A DNA stretch of 64,000 nucleotides from Daphnia pulex. Its lineage: Eukaryota; Arthropoda; Branchiopoda; Diplostraca; Daphniidae. Where the stretch lies: positions 9,920,001 to 9,984,000 of the forward strand of contig NC_060024.1 of the NCBI RefSeq assembly GCF_021134715.1, read 5' to 3'. This document shows, piece after piece, positions 34,500 through 45,600 of the stretch. The translations under genes and the position numbers were made by a program. Positions within the stretch are counted from its first letter, which is position 1. Each line of letters opens with the position of its first letter. The notes under the pieces were generated by a model. That model searched no databases, was not told the origin of the DNA, and was given only the letters and a program-made list of their open reading frames with translations.

Positions 34500-37400
34500 A
34501 TGACGCTTTCCAGTGATCTGGAAGTTGATTGTTGTGAAGAAGAATTGAGTGAAACTCAAGTTAGCTTCTTTACAAATGCTATGATGGAATATGAAAAAGC
34601 CATGTCAGAAGCCAACCAGATTAAAAAAGGTAAACTATACATTAAAACTAAACCGGCAAGTTAGTTCAGTTTTATTTTTGTCAGAAGGTTCATCAGTCAC
34701 AAAAACTGGAAATGTTTGGTTGGTGAAGTCTACATATCAGGTTAAAGTTCGGAACCCTGTTGCACCACCACCTCAGTTACCAACACCAGCGGTTCAGCAG
34801 ACTATGCATAGTCCTCGAAGTGGACCTACTCAATTTTTAATTAGACCCCCAATAATTCCTTCTGTTCCTCCTGTTTCCACACTACCAACAAAAATTTTCA
34901 GGCCTCTGAATCAGTCTATAGCTCTGTTACCTGCTGCAGATGAAACTCCAGCTGTTGATGAAACTCCATTTCCAGCATCACAATTGCTTTCACAATTTAC
35001 TGCTACTACCGCAAAGAAACAGAAAGCTGCACCATGCATACAACCTGGCCAAGTTGGTCAAACTGTTCAAGCTATTCCTCAAACTATTCAAGTAGCTCAG
35101 GCTGCCCAAACTGCAAAAGTAATCCAGCTTTCTCATACTGTAAAACCTCCCCAGACTGTTCAAACACCAAAAGTCACACAAGCTGTTCAAGTTGCCCAAG
35201 CTACTCAAGTTGCTCAAGTTACTCCATCAATCTCAGGTGGAAATAACAAAAGAGCTAGTAGCAATCAACCTGTTCCCACGCAAAAGCCAAATAAGCCATC
35301 AGAAACATCACAAGCTCCTGCAGTTACTATCCCAACAAGTCAGCTAATGACGATCTTGGCGGTTCCTTCAAATGCCACTCCAGCGAAAAATACTGCGAGT
35401 GTGCCACCACCTGAAGACACAAAAATGCTGTCTAAAACGATACCTTCTCTTTGTGTCGTTGTTCGTCCGGCAAATTCAGTTCCCGACATCGTAAATGCCA
35501 AGAAACGAGAGGCACTAGGTTGGTTGAGTATTTTATTTTTTTTTATTTTATTTTTTTTTGTGCATGTTAAAAAAATTATTTCATTCGGTTTGTCTTGCTT
35601 TTTAGATTCGTTCGTAAAGAGCCGTTTAGTTCTCGATCCTCGTCGATTTGCGGAATGGTTAATGCAGGTTGGCCTTTTACGAAGTCAGCAATTCGGCACT
35701 TGTCGAACACATTTTAACGCGACATCAACCCCGGTTCCATTACAACTGCGAATGTACGCAGAAGAGAATAAATTTCCATTCAGGTAAAAATTTAAATAAG
35801 ACGTGAACAGGTTATTGAATTGTGAATTAAATCCATTGAACATTTAGTGGGGGCTATGTTTGGATGACAAAATGTTGCGATCGCAACTTTGTTTCGATAT
35901 TTCGTGAGTCATTATTTGAGGATTCTACCCAGTCCCCAACAGTTTTGCTAAAGCTCATTTATCACTGGGCTTGCCAAACAACCGTTTCGAACGTAGTTCA
36001 GTGGGTGAAAATCGATCATGTCTTTCTCCGCTTGTTCTATGGCATGTTACGGAGTGTTTGCACGGTACGCGTTGCTAGTTATTTATATTTTGTAAATTTT
36101 CATATTTATATTTTATACGAATGTAGGTAGAAGTGCATTCTAGCACTCCATTGTTCGGCTGCAAAAATGGCCGCGTTGAGGTTGGAGTGATTTCATTAGG
36201 TACAACATCGACGGATGGAAAGCGACGTGACGTTAAGGTGGAAGTCCTCGGCGTCTATGATCAAGAAACAAAGAAATTCCGACTGCGGGCCTGTGAACCA
36301 ATCGCTGGGGATACGCGTAGTCGAGCTCGATTTACCAAAATTCTAGAACCCCTTCCAAAGTAAATGAAAATATTGCATCCCCAATTGCTATAATCTAATT
36401 TTTACCATTCCACGTTTTGTTTAGGTGGGTGAATCAGAAAGCCATTATCATGACAGATTTCACTGTTGAACGTGCGGCACTCGAAGAACTAGGATTTCGT
36501 CATGTAGTACAGAAAAATTTAAATACGGTTTCTGTTGATGACCGCCTAAACAATCGTACCATTATGGAGTACCTCCGCAAAACGGTGCCTAAGGTGTTCC
36601 AGAATACCCTATCACTTCTTTCAACTGCTACGATCCAGCAGTTCTTGGATGAACTAGTGTGGCGTGAAATCAACGGGCAATCATCATCTGATGCTTTCCA
36701 TAATATTATTCGCGATATCAGCGCTCAAGCTCGTGCAGAAACCGGAATGCCATTAGTCAAGTGAGACATTCTATCTTAATTTTCGTATATTGTTATTTCT
36801 TTGATCAAAAAGAGGGAAACCATGCAATTTTCTGCTTATATAACTTTTCCTAAAAGCACTATTTTGTGTTGGCCAGGCGTCTACCTATCGTGTCAGTCGA
36901 TCCATTCAAAGACTGGAGCATTACTCAAAACAAACCAAATCAAACCTCTCCAAATGAAGCCACGAGCACGGTAGCTCTTAAGCGCCCAATGGTCTCAACT
37001 ATTAAAGAGAGCGCCTCAACGAGTGGGGCAAGTAATGCAAAGGAAATGCGCACTGTATCGTACTACGCCACTATGTTGGATTTAAGTAAAGGAGTAGCCA
37101 TTCCGGATCCGGAGGATTCAGAAATGACAAGACCTCATCTCCAATGTCAGGTAGTGCTCTTTAATGGTCTTCGCGTTTTAATTTATCCCTTAAAATTCAC
37201 GTTTACTTCGTTTAGCATTCGGAATGCAAAACAGTGACGCATACTAACTTGGAAATGATGGCACACTTGAGGCAACATTTGGTGAAAGACGCAGTGACTG
37301 ATGGAGATGATTGGACGGAGCATTGTAGTTATTGCTTGGATACTTTAGCTACTGCAAGTCAGAAAAAAGCGCACGAAGATAATCATCACTTGTTTCTTTC

Positions 37401-38511
37401 GACATTTAAGGTAAGCATAAGATTATTATTGGTATGATTTCAAATGTTAATCAATGATCTCCCTGGTCTATAGTCTCAAATGTCGAGGGAAGATACTGCT
37501 TCCGTTAAAGATCTGGTGTGTTTAATTTGCCACGAAAAGTTCGCACAATTTCGCCAGTTGGAGCAGCATTTGGAGAAGACGCATGTGTACTGTGAGATGC
37601 CCTATCGCTGCCGTGTCTGTCATTTCCAGACTTCAGCCCACTCGCAACTGATCAACCACTTCTATGAAAATCACAAGAATAGTTTACATTTGTTGTGCCC
37701 TTTGTGCCTCGACACGTTCGATACAAAAGGAGACAATGAAGCAAAGGCATTCGATACAGGGCATATGCAGTACTTGCAGCATCTGAAAAACCATCTACCG
37801 TTGACAAACGGCCATCCTTGCAAGCGTTGTGTTCTGACTTTCCAAGAGTACGATCAGTTACTCTATCACGTTCGTACTGACCACCTCTCGGCCATAACAA
37901 ACATACACGTGCGGCCTTTTAGTTACACGATCATCAAACCAGTTGGTTCCGCAGGCGGCAAGAATCAAGTGGTGGTCTATTCCAACTCATCAAATACTGG
38001 ATTAACGTCAGCTAACCTTGCCTCATCAAGTTCTCCTAATTCGGTTGCTGGTGCCGGAATGAAAGCAAGTCTTAAAACGTACTCTAAAGAAGTTCAGGAG
38101 ATACCGAATACAAGTGTGGCCCGTCGACTTCCGAACGTAACTCTGACAGAGGAGATGCTTCTTGCCGCCAACCTATGCATTGAATGCAAAGAGCCTTTAA
38201 AGAAGAAAAACCATTTCACCGGGTACATGTGCTGTACTTTGTGTCGCTTTTCAACTTGCTGTGGAATCGCTATGAAACTTCACCAGAATCACGTCCATAA
38301 AGGCCAAGTTGGTCCAATCCTTGGTATGTATCTGATTTTTCAAGGTTTACTTCCCCTACTTTGTTTAACCAACCAATTTGTGTGCGCAGGTTCTGTTTAT
38401 GCTTTAAGTGAGACGGTGAAGTGCAAATGTGGATTCTCTAGCAGCAGCGGTCTTGATTTGGAACGTCATATGGTTCAGTGCGGTGAGAAGTCAGTTACTG
38501 TTGCGTCGTAA
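34500..38511 (+). CDS. POGZ/ZNF280-like zinc-finger protein with embedded IS1595/ISXO2-type transposase domain
   Basis: Ten exons: 34500-34629, 34685-35518, 35606-35783, 35848-36064, 36127-36359, 36425-36760, 36877-37150, 37216-37410, 37474-38323, 38390-38511. They give 1122 residues in phase. Order: a short acidic N terminus; a 270-residue Pro/Gln/Thr-rich low-complexity region; a domain at about 325-690 that follows IS1595/ISXO2 (Merlin-like) transposases from end to end (GYVWMTKCCDRNFVSIFRES, LLKLIYHWA, RVEVGV, KAIIMTDF, NNRTIMEYLRKTVPK, FLDELVWREI); then about eight C2H2-type fingers at about 800-1115. The finger block with EMPYRCRVCHFQTSAHSQL and LLCPLCLDTF matches the POGZ/ZNF280 type. 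Of the expected DDE residues, the first Asp is Gly (VEVG), the second is kept (MTDF) and the third is unclear, so the domain is probably not catalytic. Likely a nuclear chromatin or DNA-binding protein; this is inference. Confidence 0.85.
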
Positions 38512-38696
38512 TTCAACCATTATTCATCGGGGATTAATTACAAGGGCTTATAATCAAGATATTGCATAGGACATTTCTGGTATCTCAACTAGAATTTGTA
38601 CTGAATATTTCCTTTTGGCCATGTTCTATTTGTATCCCATTATCAAGAAATACATTTCCTGATTTGTGTTATACATCCATTTGTATTCAGTACATA

Positions 38697-39638
38697 CAGT
38701 GGGTACCTAAAGTATCCGTACGGCTGAGAGGAGCAGTACGGAAAACGCGTTTTTCAAAACGCTCCCATAAATTGAATTCTCGTTGGAATGCAATAAAATT
38801 TTTTTGTAAGGTTAAGATTAGGGTGGGGTTTCATCTGATTTTTTTTGGGAATTTTTCAACAACGCGATATGTGGTTTTTATCGCGTTGCGAAAGTATCCG
38901 TACGGCCGAGAGGCCTAGTAGGGAAATGGGCTTACTTTGGAGGCCTCTTATTCGGTAAATAAGTAACATTAAAGGGTGGGAAAGTTCTTAAAAAAAAGAG
39001 CTGCATTAGCTCTATATGTGATCATAAGATCACATTTTTTAAGTTTCATTTATAGTAATGAAATCAAAAATGAAAACACGAATTATAAGTTTTCCGTTTT
39101 CTTCCCCTCGATTCCCCATCACCAGTGTTGCCATGTCCCAAAATCTCTTTCTTCCCTTGGACGGAAGAGGGAGAAAGAGAAAGGGTAAATATCTTTTTAT
39201 ATGGCAACACTGGTGATGGGGAATCGAGGGGAAGAAAACGGAAAACTTATAATTCGTGTTTTCATTTTTGATTTCATTACTATAAATGAAACTTAAAAAA
39301 TGTGATCTTATGATCACATATAGAGCTAATGCAGCTCTTTTTTTTAAGAACTTTCCCACCCTATAATGTTACTTATTTACCGAATAAGAGGCCTCCAAAG
39401 TAAGCCCATTTCCCTACTAGGCCTCTCGGCCGTACGGATACTTTCGCAACGCGATAAAAACCACATATCGCGTTGTTGAAGAATTCCCAAAAAAAATCAG
39501 ATGAAACCCCACCCTAATCTTAACCTTACAAAAAAAATTTATTGCATTCCAACGAGAATTCAATTTATGGGAGCGTTTTGAAAAACGCGTTTTCCGTACT
39601 GCTCCTCTCAGCCGTACGGATACTTTAGGTACCCACTG
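38697..39638. mobile_element. Palindromic Tc1/mariner-type non-autonomous element (MITE)
   Basis: A 942-bp inverted repeat with exact ends CAGTGGGTACC and GGTACCCACTG, flanked on both sides by TA, the target duplication of Tc1/mariner elements. Arms of 438 bp (38697-39134 and 39201-39638) face each other across a 66-bp loop. I find only about two mismatches between the arms, so the element looks young or maintained by self-pairing. Each arm holds two copies of AAAGTATCCGTACGG, at 38709 and 38891 on the left, about 182 bp apart, like the IR/DR arrangement of some Tc1 elements. There is no transposase; a mirrored short frame in both arms is just the palindrome read twice. It inserted 185 bases after the zinc-finger gene's stop codon. 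Confidence 0.92.
38792..38797 (+). terminator. Possible polyadenylation signal supplied by the element
   Basis: AATAAA inside the left arm of the palindromic element, 281 bases after the stop of the zinc-finger gene. I see no AATAAA or ATTAAA between the stop codon and the element, only a weaker AATACA near 38648. The element may therefore provide the 3' end of that transcript. Confidence 0.35.
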
Positions 39639-39640
39639 TA

Positions 39641-42600
39641 GGTATAACTAATGTCCATGGATATGAGTAATCACTAACTTGGTAGCTACTAACTAGGTCC
39701 TCAAGCGAAGCATGAACATTTTGAATCATGAAATTCAGGTAATTTGTTTAGCATGTGTTAGAAGCTCTTTCGCGCACCGTCAAGGAGCTAACATGGGGAG
39801 AAAAATGCGTGGCAGCCAACTTACAAAAAAATCATACCAACAACAATAATAGATGATCCTTGTCGATCGTGTTGCAGACCCGTCGTGGTCGTCGTCGTGC
39901 CGATGTCTTTTTGGTTCAACTAGGCCGCATCCTCTCAGTCATTACCTAAATAGAAAAAAGAAAAAAATAATGAGTTAACATCACAATACTAATGAAGTTA
40001 TTCAACAACTACACTAACAGTACATATGTAGTAACGACGATCTGGTTTTCTAGGCATCCAGATGATTCGAGCTGAACGGGTTGAATATGTCAACACCACG
40101 TTGATTTCGTTGGGCAGAGACCGTGTCGATGACAGCCAACGGGTAAAACGATACTAAAAGATGATTCACTTTGGTGATCCCTTATTAATTCAGCGGTTGT
40201 CGTTTGCCACCAAGAGCTCCAAGGCTCCACTTCTACCTAAATTGAAAAATCAGTAACGCACACCGTTAACTCAGGGGTAGAAATTATTAAAGAGCCATGA
40301 CTTGTACAGAACCATGATGAGAAAAGACAACAACGTCAATCATATTGGTAATCGCCGTCTAGTGTAAAAATTTGCAATCTTTTGTCTTTTTGAACCGGTC
40401 AGCTTTTGAGAAATTTACCAATGCGAGTGAAAACGAGAAAAAAACAAACAGAAAATCTGTTAAGAAACATTTAGTGAAATTTTCAACCATACCAGTTTTT
40501 GAAATACGGTGAAAAATAACACTTGACAACCTGATGTTGTATTTTGCAGCATCAATGATGACATTATGGGGTAGATATAAAAGTAGGTAGCTAACTAGAT
40601 TTTATGAGTGACCATCGAGATTTCGCAGCTCGTTGATGTGCTTATAAAAAGGGGCCATTACATTTCAGCTCTCCAACTTCCGTAGTCGAATGCGGCAGCT
40701 GTGATGGGATTGAAAGAGCCGGCAAATCCGTCCGTAGAAAGTCACCGATATTGGTTTTTTATTCACTTTTACGTCCGTTTCTTCTTACATAAATATATAG
40801 CTTGTCGTAGACTTGCCGCAATACCATCAGATACTTTATACTTCCTCTCTCTCCGCATACGACAACGACCGGATAAAGACTCGCTAGCTCTTCTTACACG
40901 CGGGAGGATTGCTCCAACTCTTTTCCCTCTGTCTGTGCAAAGATAAAAATAAGACTGAGGGAGGGGGGGGGGCTATTCCCAGCCATTTTGTTCTTTCTTC
41001 CTTGACAACCGCCACTCACATTTCTTGTCTTTATCGTTCATGTGTCACCGATACAATCGCAAGTCTTATAAGCTTATTCCCCTTGATGAGGTCTTTACTC
41101 TTTTTCTTTTATACTGCGCGGGCAAAAGATTCCACGTGGAACCATTAAAAAGGATCCTCCGCCACATGGAGAAAAAGAAATCTAAATCTTTTGGCAGATG
41201 TTGCAGGAGGAGAAATTTGCGGGATTCATCACACTAATAACGACTCCCGCGTGCATAAGAGAAATGCATCGGGAAACACTTGCTGGAAGGAGCTTATCGT
41301 ACTAGTTCAATGCAACTTGGGTCCGTTTTCATAGAGACTTTTTCCTTGTTGCGAAACAGACGGATTTGACCGCACAATAAATGAAAAGAATCCTCTGATG
41401 CTTGTACAGCAGAAAAACCTTGATGCGGGGCTTTGGCTATTCTCGTCCGCCGACGAGACCTGATTGGTTCTCCCTTCGAGACGCGTCGTTTTCCCAGTCT
41501 ATCGATCGACAATATTGGGTGAAATCAAAGGTGGACAGCGCAGGGCATCCATCCAAAAACTCGACGATGGAATAAGATTGACGTCAATAAAATAAAAATA
41601 AAAAAAGAAGAAATTACTTCCGGCTTTCATCAGTAGTGACACACAGCAGAATGACCAAAGTTACGTAACAAGTCCCAGCGCCTTTTTAAAATTAATCCCG
41701 ATAAATAACGAAAGAGCCTTTGAAGTTGTCCCACGCGAAATCAATTGAGGGACTTTTTGACGGATGGTCGTACACAATTCCAGCCAAAGGTACTAAATAC
41801 TCGTCCTGATCCTTTTTTCGGGATTGGATTTGATGACAACGTTCGTCATATCGAATCCGGTGGAAAAGCTTTTTAGCGTGGAGAGTCGATCCCGAATAAG
41901 TACAGCATCCAACATAAGTGCAGCAGGTGGCCTGAAAGCTAAATTGATGCCGACGCGGACGTATAGACGTCGGCGGGAGAGAAAATGGGGCCGCTCTAAG
42001 TCGAGTGCTGCTCTCTCTCCGTCTCCTTGAAGCGATTCTTGAAATAACCCGCCCAGCAGAGGAGCGGTACTGGCAAGGGGGAGATGGGGGGGATCGACGA
42101 GTGAACATGTTTTTCTTTCTTTTATTTTCTCTCCTAGCTGCGCAATCGCAAAAGTGGTCGCCAACTTAGTACAGTAGACACACAGACAATAAGTACAAAG
42201 AGATGATGCTGGTAGTCGGCGAAAATGAAGAGAACGTTTCTCATTTTGATCGAGTTAATTTGATTCGCTACTCTCTCAATAAATCCATGTCGACTCGGTT
42301 GACTCAGTTGACGTACCCGAATGAAATAGTCAAAGTCTCGCAAGTGCTCCGATGCTTCCACATAGTGATCTCTCAGATGTAACGAACCGTCATCGCTGCT
42401 GCCTGGCTACCGTTTCACCCGCAACATCTATCCTCTCCTGATTGCTACCGCCGTGTCTTTCTTCTTCTTCTTCTTCTATTCTTTTCATCCTTTCCTTTAT
42501 TTATCCATGCACTTAAAGAGACTGTTGTAGCCAGCCGCCATGTCTCAAAAAGATCCTCGCAATATCTAACCGTATACACGAGCCAGACACACAGAACGTG

Positions 42601-45600
42601 TATAGTATAGGACATGACTCTCGAGAGGATCTCTATGCTGTCGTTTCATCCGCCCTATACGTTGGCCGGACTCATAAACCAGGAGCAGTCTCATATATAG
42701 GTGAGGTGATCATCAGATCAATACGTGTCTAACAGAGTAACGTCCACACAGTTCCCCACCCCCATTCGGCGGACTCTCTTACATCCAGTCCGTAAAATTC
42801 TCCCCCAAACATTTCTTGGCTCGGAAGGAAAAATAAAATAAAATAAATAAAACTGCCAATTTTACACAATGGAAAATGGGAAACTCACTGCTCTGGCCGG
42901 GTTCCGCATTGTGGGCTATTCCGCTTGGCTATTTTTGAACGACGAAAGCAGGGACGTACTATAGTGGACGCCGTTTGTGTATATACATACACAATGTCTA
43001 CTTATGCAGTCATGTGAGATGTTTTCAGTGGGCGAAATTTTCAACTCGGTTTTGCCGGTTGAGAAAACCAGCAGCTCGGGTCGTCCACACAGCACTGCAA
43101 GCTGGTGCCGTGGTGCGCTATATATTCAACAACGCGTCAATCAACAGGCGTGAGTGACACTCGGGTGGTTGCCTTCAACTCTCACGGGTCGTTGATTTTC
43201 CAGAAATAGCCATCATTTATCTATTGTAATCATTTTTGAATAATGCCAATGTGCATTACAGCTATTGTTTGGCTGCCAACTGGTCTGTGGTTTTACCAAA
43301 ACGTCATTAGTATCTCTCTCTGTGCTCCCGCTCAGGATTTTGAGTGATTTAATCCCGTTGACTGCCAGCAACGCGTACACACACATTCACGCAATCGTCG
43401 GGCTGATTAATGTTGACATTGGCCACAGAACGGGAACAGCGTTGAAAATAGTTTCACAGCACAGCGGAGGGGAAACAAAATAAAAAAGGGGGAAACTCTG
43501 GACGAGAAAGAGAAGCCAGCGATTTTGAAGACGACGACGAGGTATATAAGGTGGTCGAGAGAGAGGCTGCGCTGGAGCAAGGAGAAAACATTGCATGAGG
43601 CTCTATGGAAGGGGGGAGAAAGTGGGAGGGAGAACGGAGCTCCGGGAGAGGAAGATCCCGCTGCCAGGATCCACCACAACGCCAGTTCGCAACGGTCACG
43701 GTGCTAGAGACGACGGTCCCTCTCCGATTTCACCAGAGTTATACACAGAGAGTAACACAGCTGGGCGTATTTTTCTTTTTTGTTTAAAATTTGAAGCCTT
43801 CTATCCTGTACTTTTCAATTTACGACGTTCGGCATTAATCAAAAGGAGCCTGCCGTCTTTTATCGCCGTTAAAGGTAAATATACATATCATTAGGTAGCC
43901 ACAACCGTAATAAACGGAGATGGAATTAATATTACGCCTAGTGCGTAGTAGACGCATCCGGCTGGTGGTGCGCGCTTTGCAAAGCTTGTGAAATATTTAG
44001 AGCTCGGAGCGACAATGTTTGTTAGTATCTCTCTTATTCTTTCGGTATAATTGAGTAGTGAATAGTTAAAGGGCTAATCGGAATGATTGCCGTGATGCAT
44101 CATGTGCGAGGCCAACTATACACGTACAGAGAGAAATTAATCTAAAAGCCGATTCTGCGTCGCATACCTGGCTCGTGATAGATTGTCAAAGAGTTAGGAG
44201 AGCACAGCAGACAGAAAGACGCTCAGAGAAAAAGTTGGGGGGGCCCGAAAAGGAAAAGTATAGTAACTCGCGTCAAAACTTTCGGTACCGTACTGCAGGA
44301 GCAGGAGAAGCCTTTCCCCTATATTCAATGTGTATGACATCGACTCTACATCTCTTGCATCAATCAGGGACCCTGGAGAATTAATTGATCGCTGCTGAAT
44401 CCGGTCAGATTTCCATCCTCCCTATCCATAATTAATTTCCACAGTACTCTCTCCCCCCTCTCGTTCCTCCAGCAACTCTTAAAGGTAATCAACGTAATGT
44501 TATCAGATTTGTCTTGTTTCCTGTTAGATCATGCAGTATATTTACTCTGGTGTATTATCTGCCAAATACGGTGGGAGTATAGTATTAACGAGGTACAAAA
44601 GCAGTCAACAGGCAAAGAAAAGAAATCAAAGAGCACTCGTATTTCAATTGGATCTTTCGAGTAGGCCGCCTTGTTCTAACCCCGCAAAAAAACTATTTTA
44701 TTTTGTTTTGATTATTTTCTCTACCTGGTGGCTTGGCAGCGGTGCATATTGGGCTTGTTTCGTCGGCCTCGTGATCGTTGTCAAGACTCTCGTGTTTCAT
44801 TACATCAAGTAGAAAACCTACGATATCACTACAGGGCTGCTGCTTGGAATAGAGCCCGTGTACGCAGGTACACATTGTATAGCGTGCACCGAGGCCAAGG
44901 AACTAATTGGGATCTTTAGAACGGTGGGCGAAATGTCAACCCATTGGCCTGTATCGCCCCAGTTTCCTCTACAATCCATCTCAGTGCTAATTCAATCATT
45001 CGGGCGGACATGGGCATTTGGAGAAAAGTCAAGCATTCGCCCAGCGACAAAACTATTTTGGCTATCGATCAACGAAGCGCAAATCGCGTCGTCTTTTTCA
45101 CAGGACAAAACGAAATTTCTTCCTTTAGAAAAAAAAAATAGCGGCGGATTCGTTCACATCAAAATTCTATACATCTTGTTTAAACTTTCGCGCTACTTTG
45201 TCATTCGTTCGACGTCGAAATCCCATCGAATCCTACAATCTAATACGGAGAACATCGTCACCTTCCAAGAAATGCGACTGATTTAGACAAAGGAGAATAT
45301 TAGCTATCCCCTTTTGTAGTCTCCTTACCTACTACCTAGGCATACATTTACCATGAGCCCAAGACCCCTAGACTTGCATCTAGGACAAAGTCTGTCGGTA
45401 TTCCCTGTATGCTCTTGAACTTTTGTCAGCCAAAAGTTACAGACTCGGAGACTGGGTGCTGTTTCGCGGCGGGTTGGAATACATTTAGAAAACTAAAGGT
45501 GAATAAAAGTGCGACTTATGCCATACACCGCGCTGGGACTAATATCTAATACACTTCACCGGTCTGATCAAATTTTCCTTTTTTTCCTTTCTTTTGTGTG

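Noticed and set aside
38976-39359. Two identical short proteins encoded on opposite strands
   Set aside because: They are the same palindrome arm read twice. No transposase or other motif is present.
41692-42164. Overlapping minus-strand frames of 123 and 138 codons
   Set aside because: Arg/Ser/Pro-rich without family signature, two frames equally open, no supporting splice sites.
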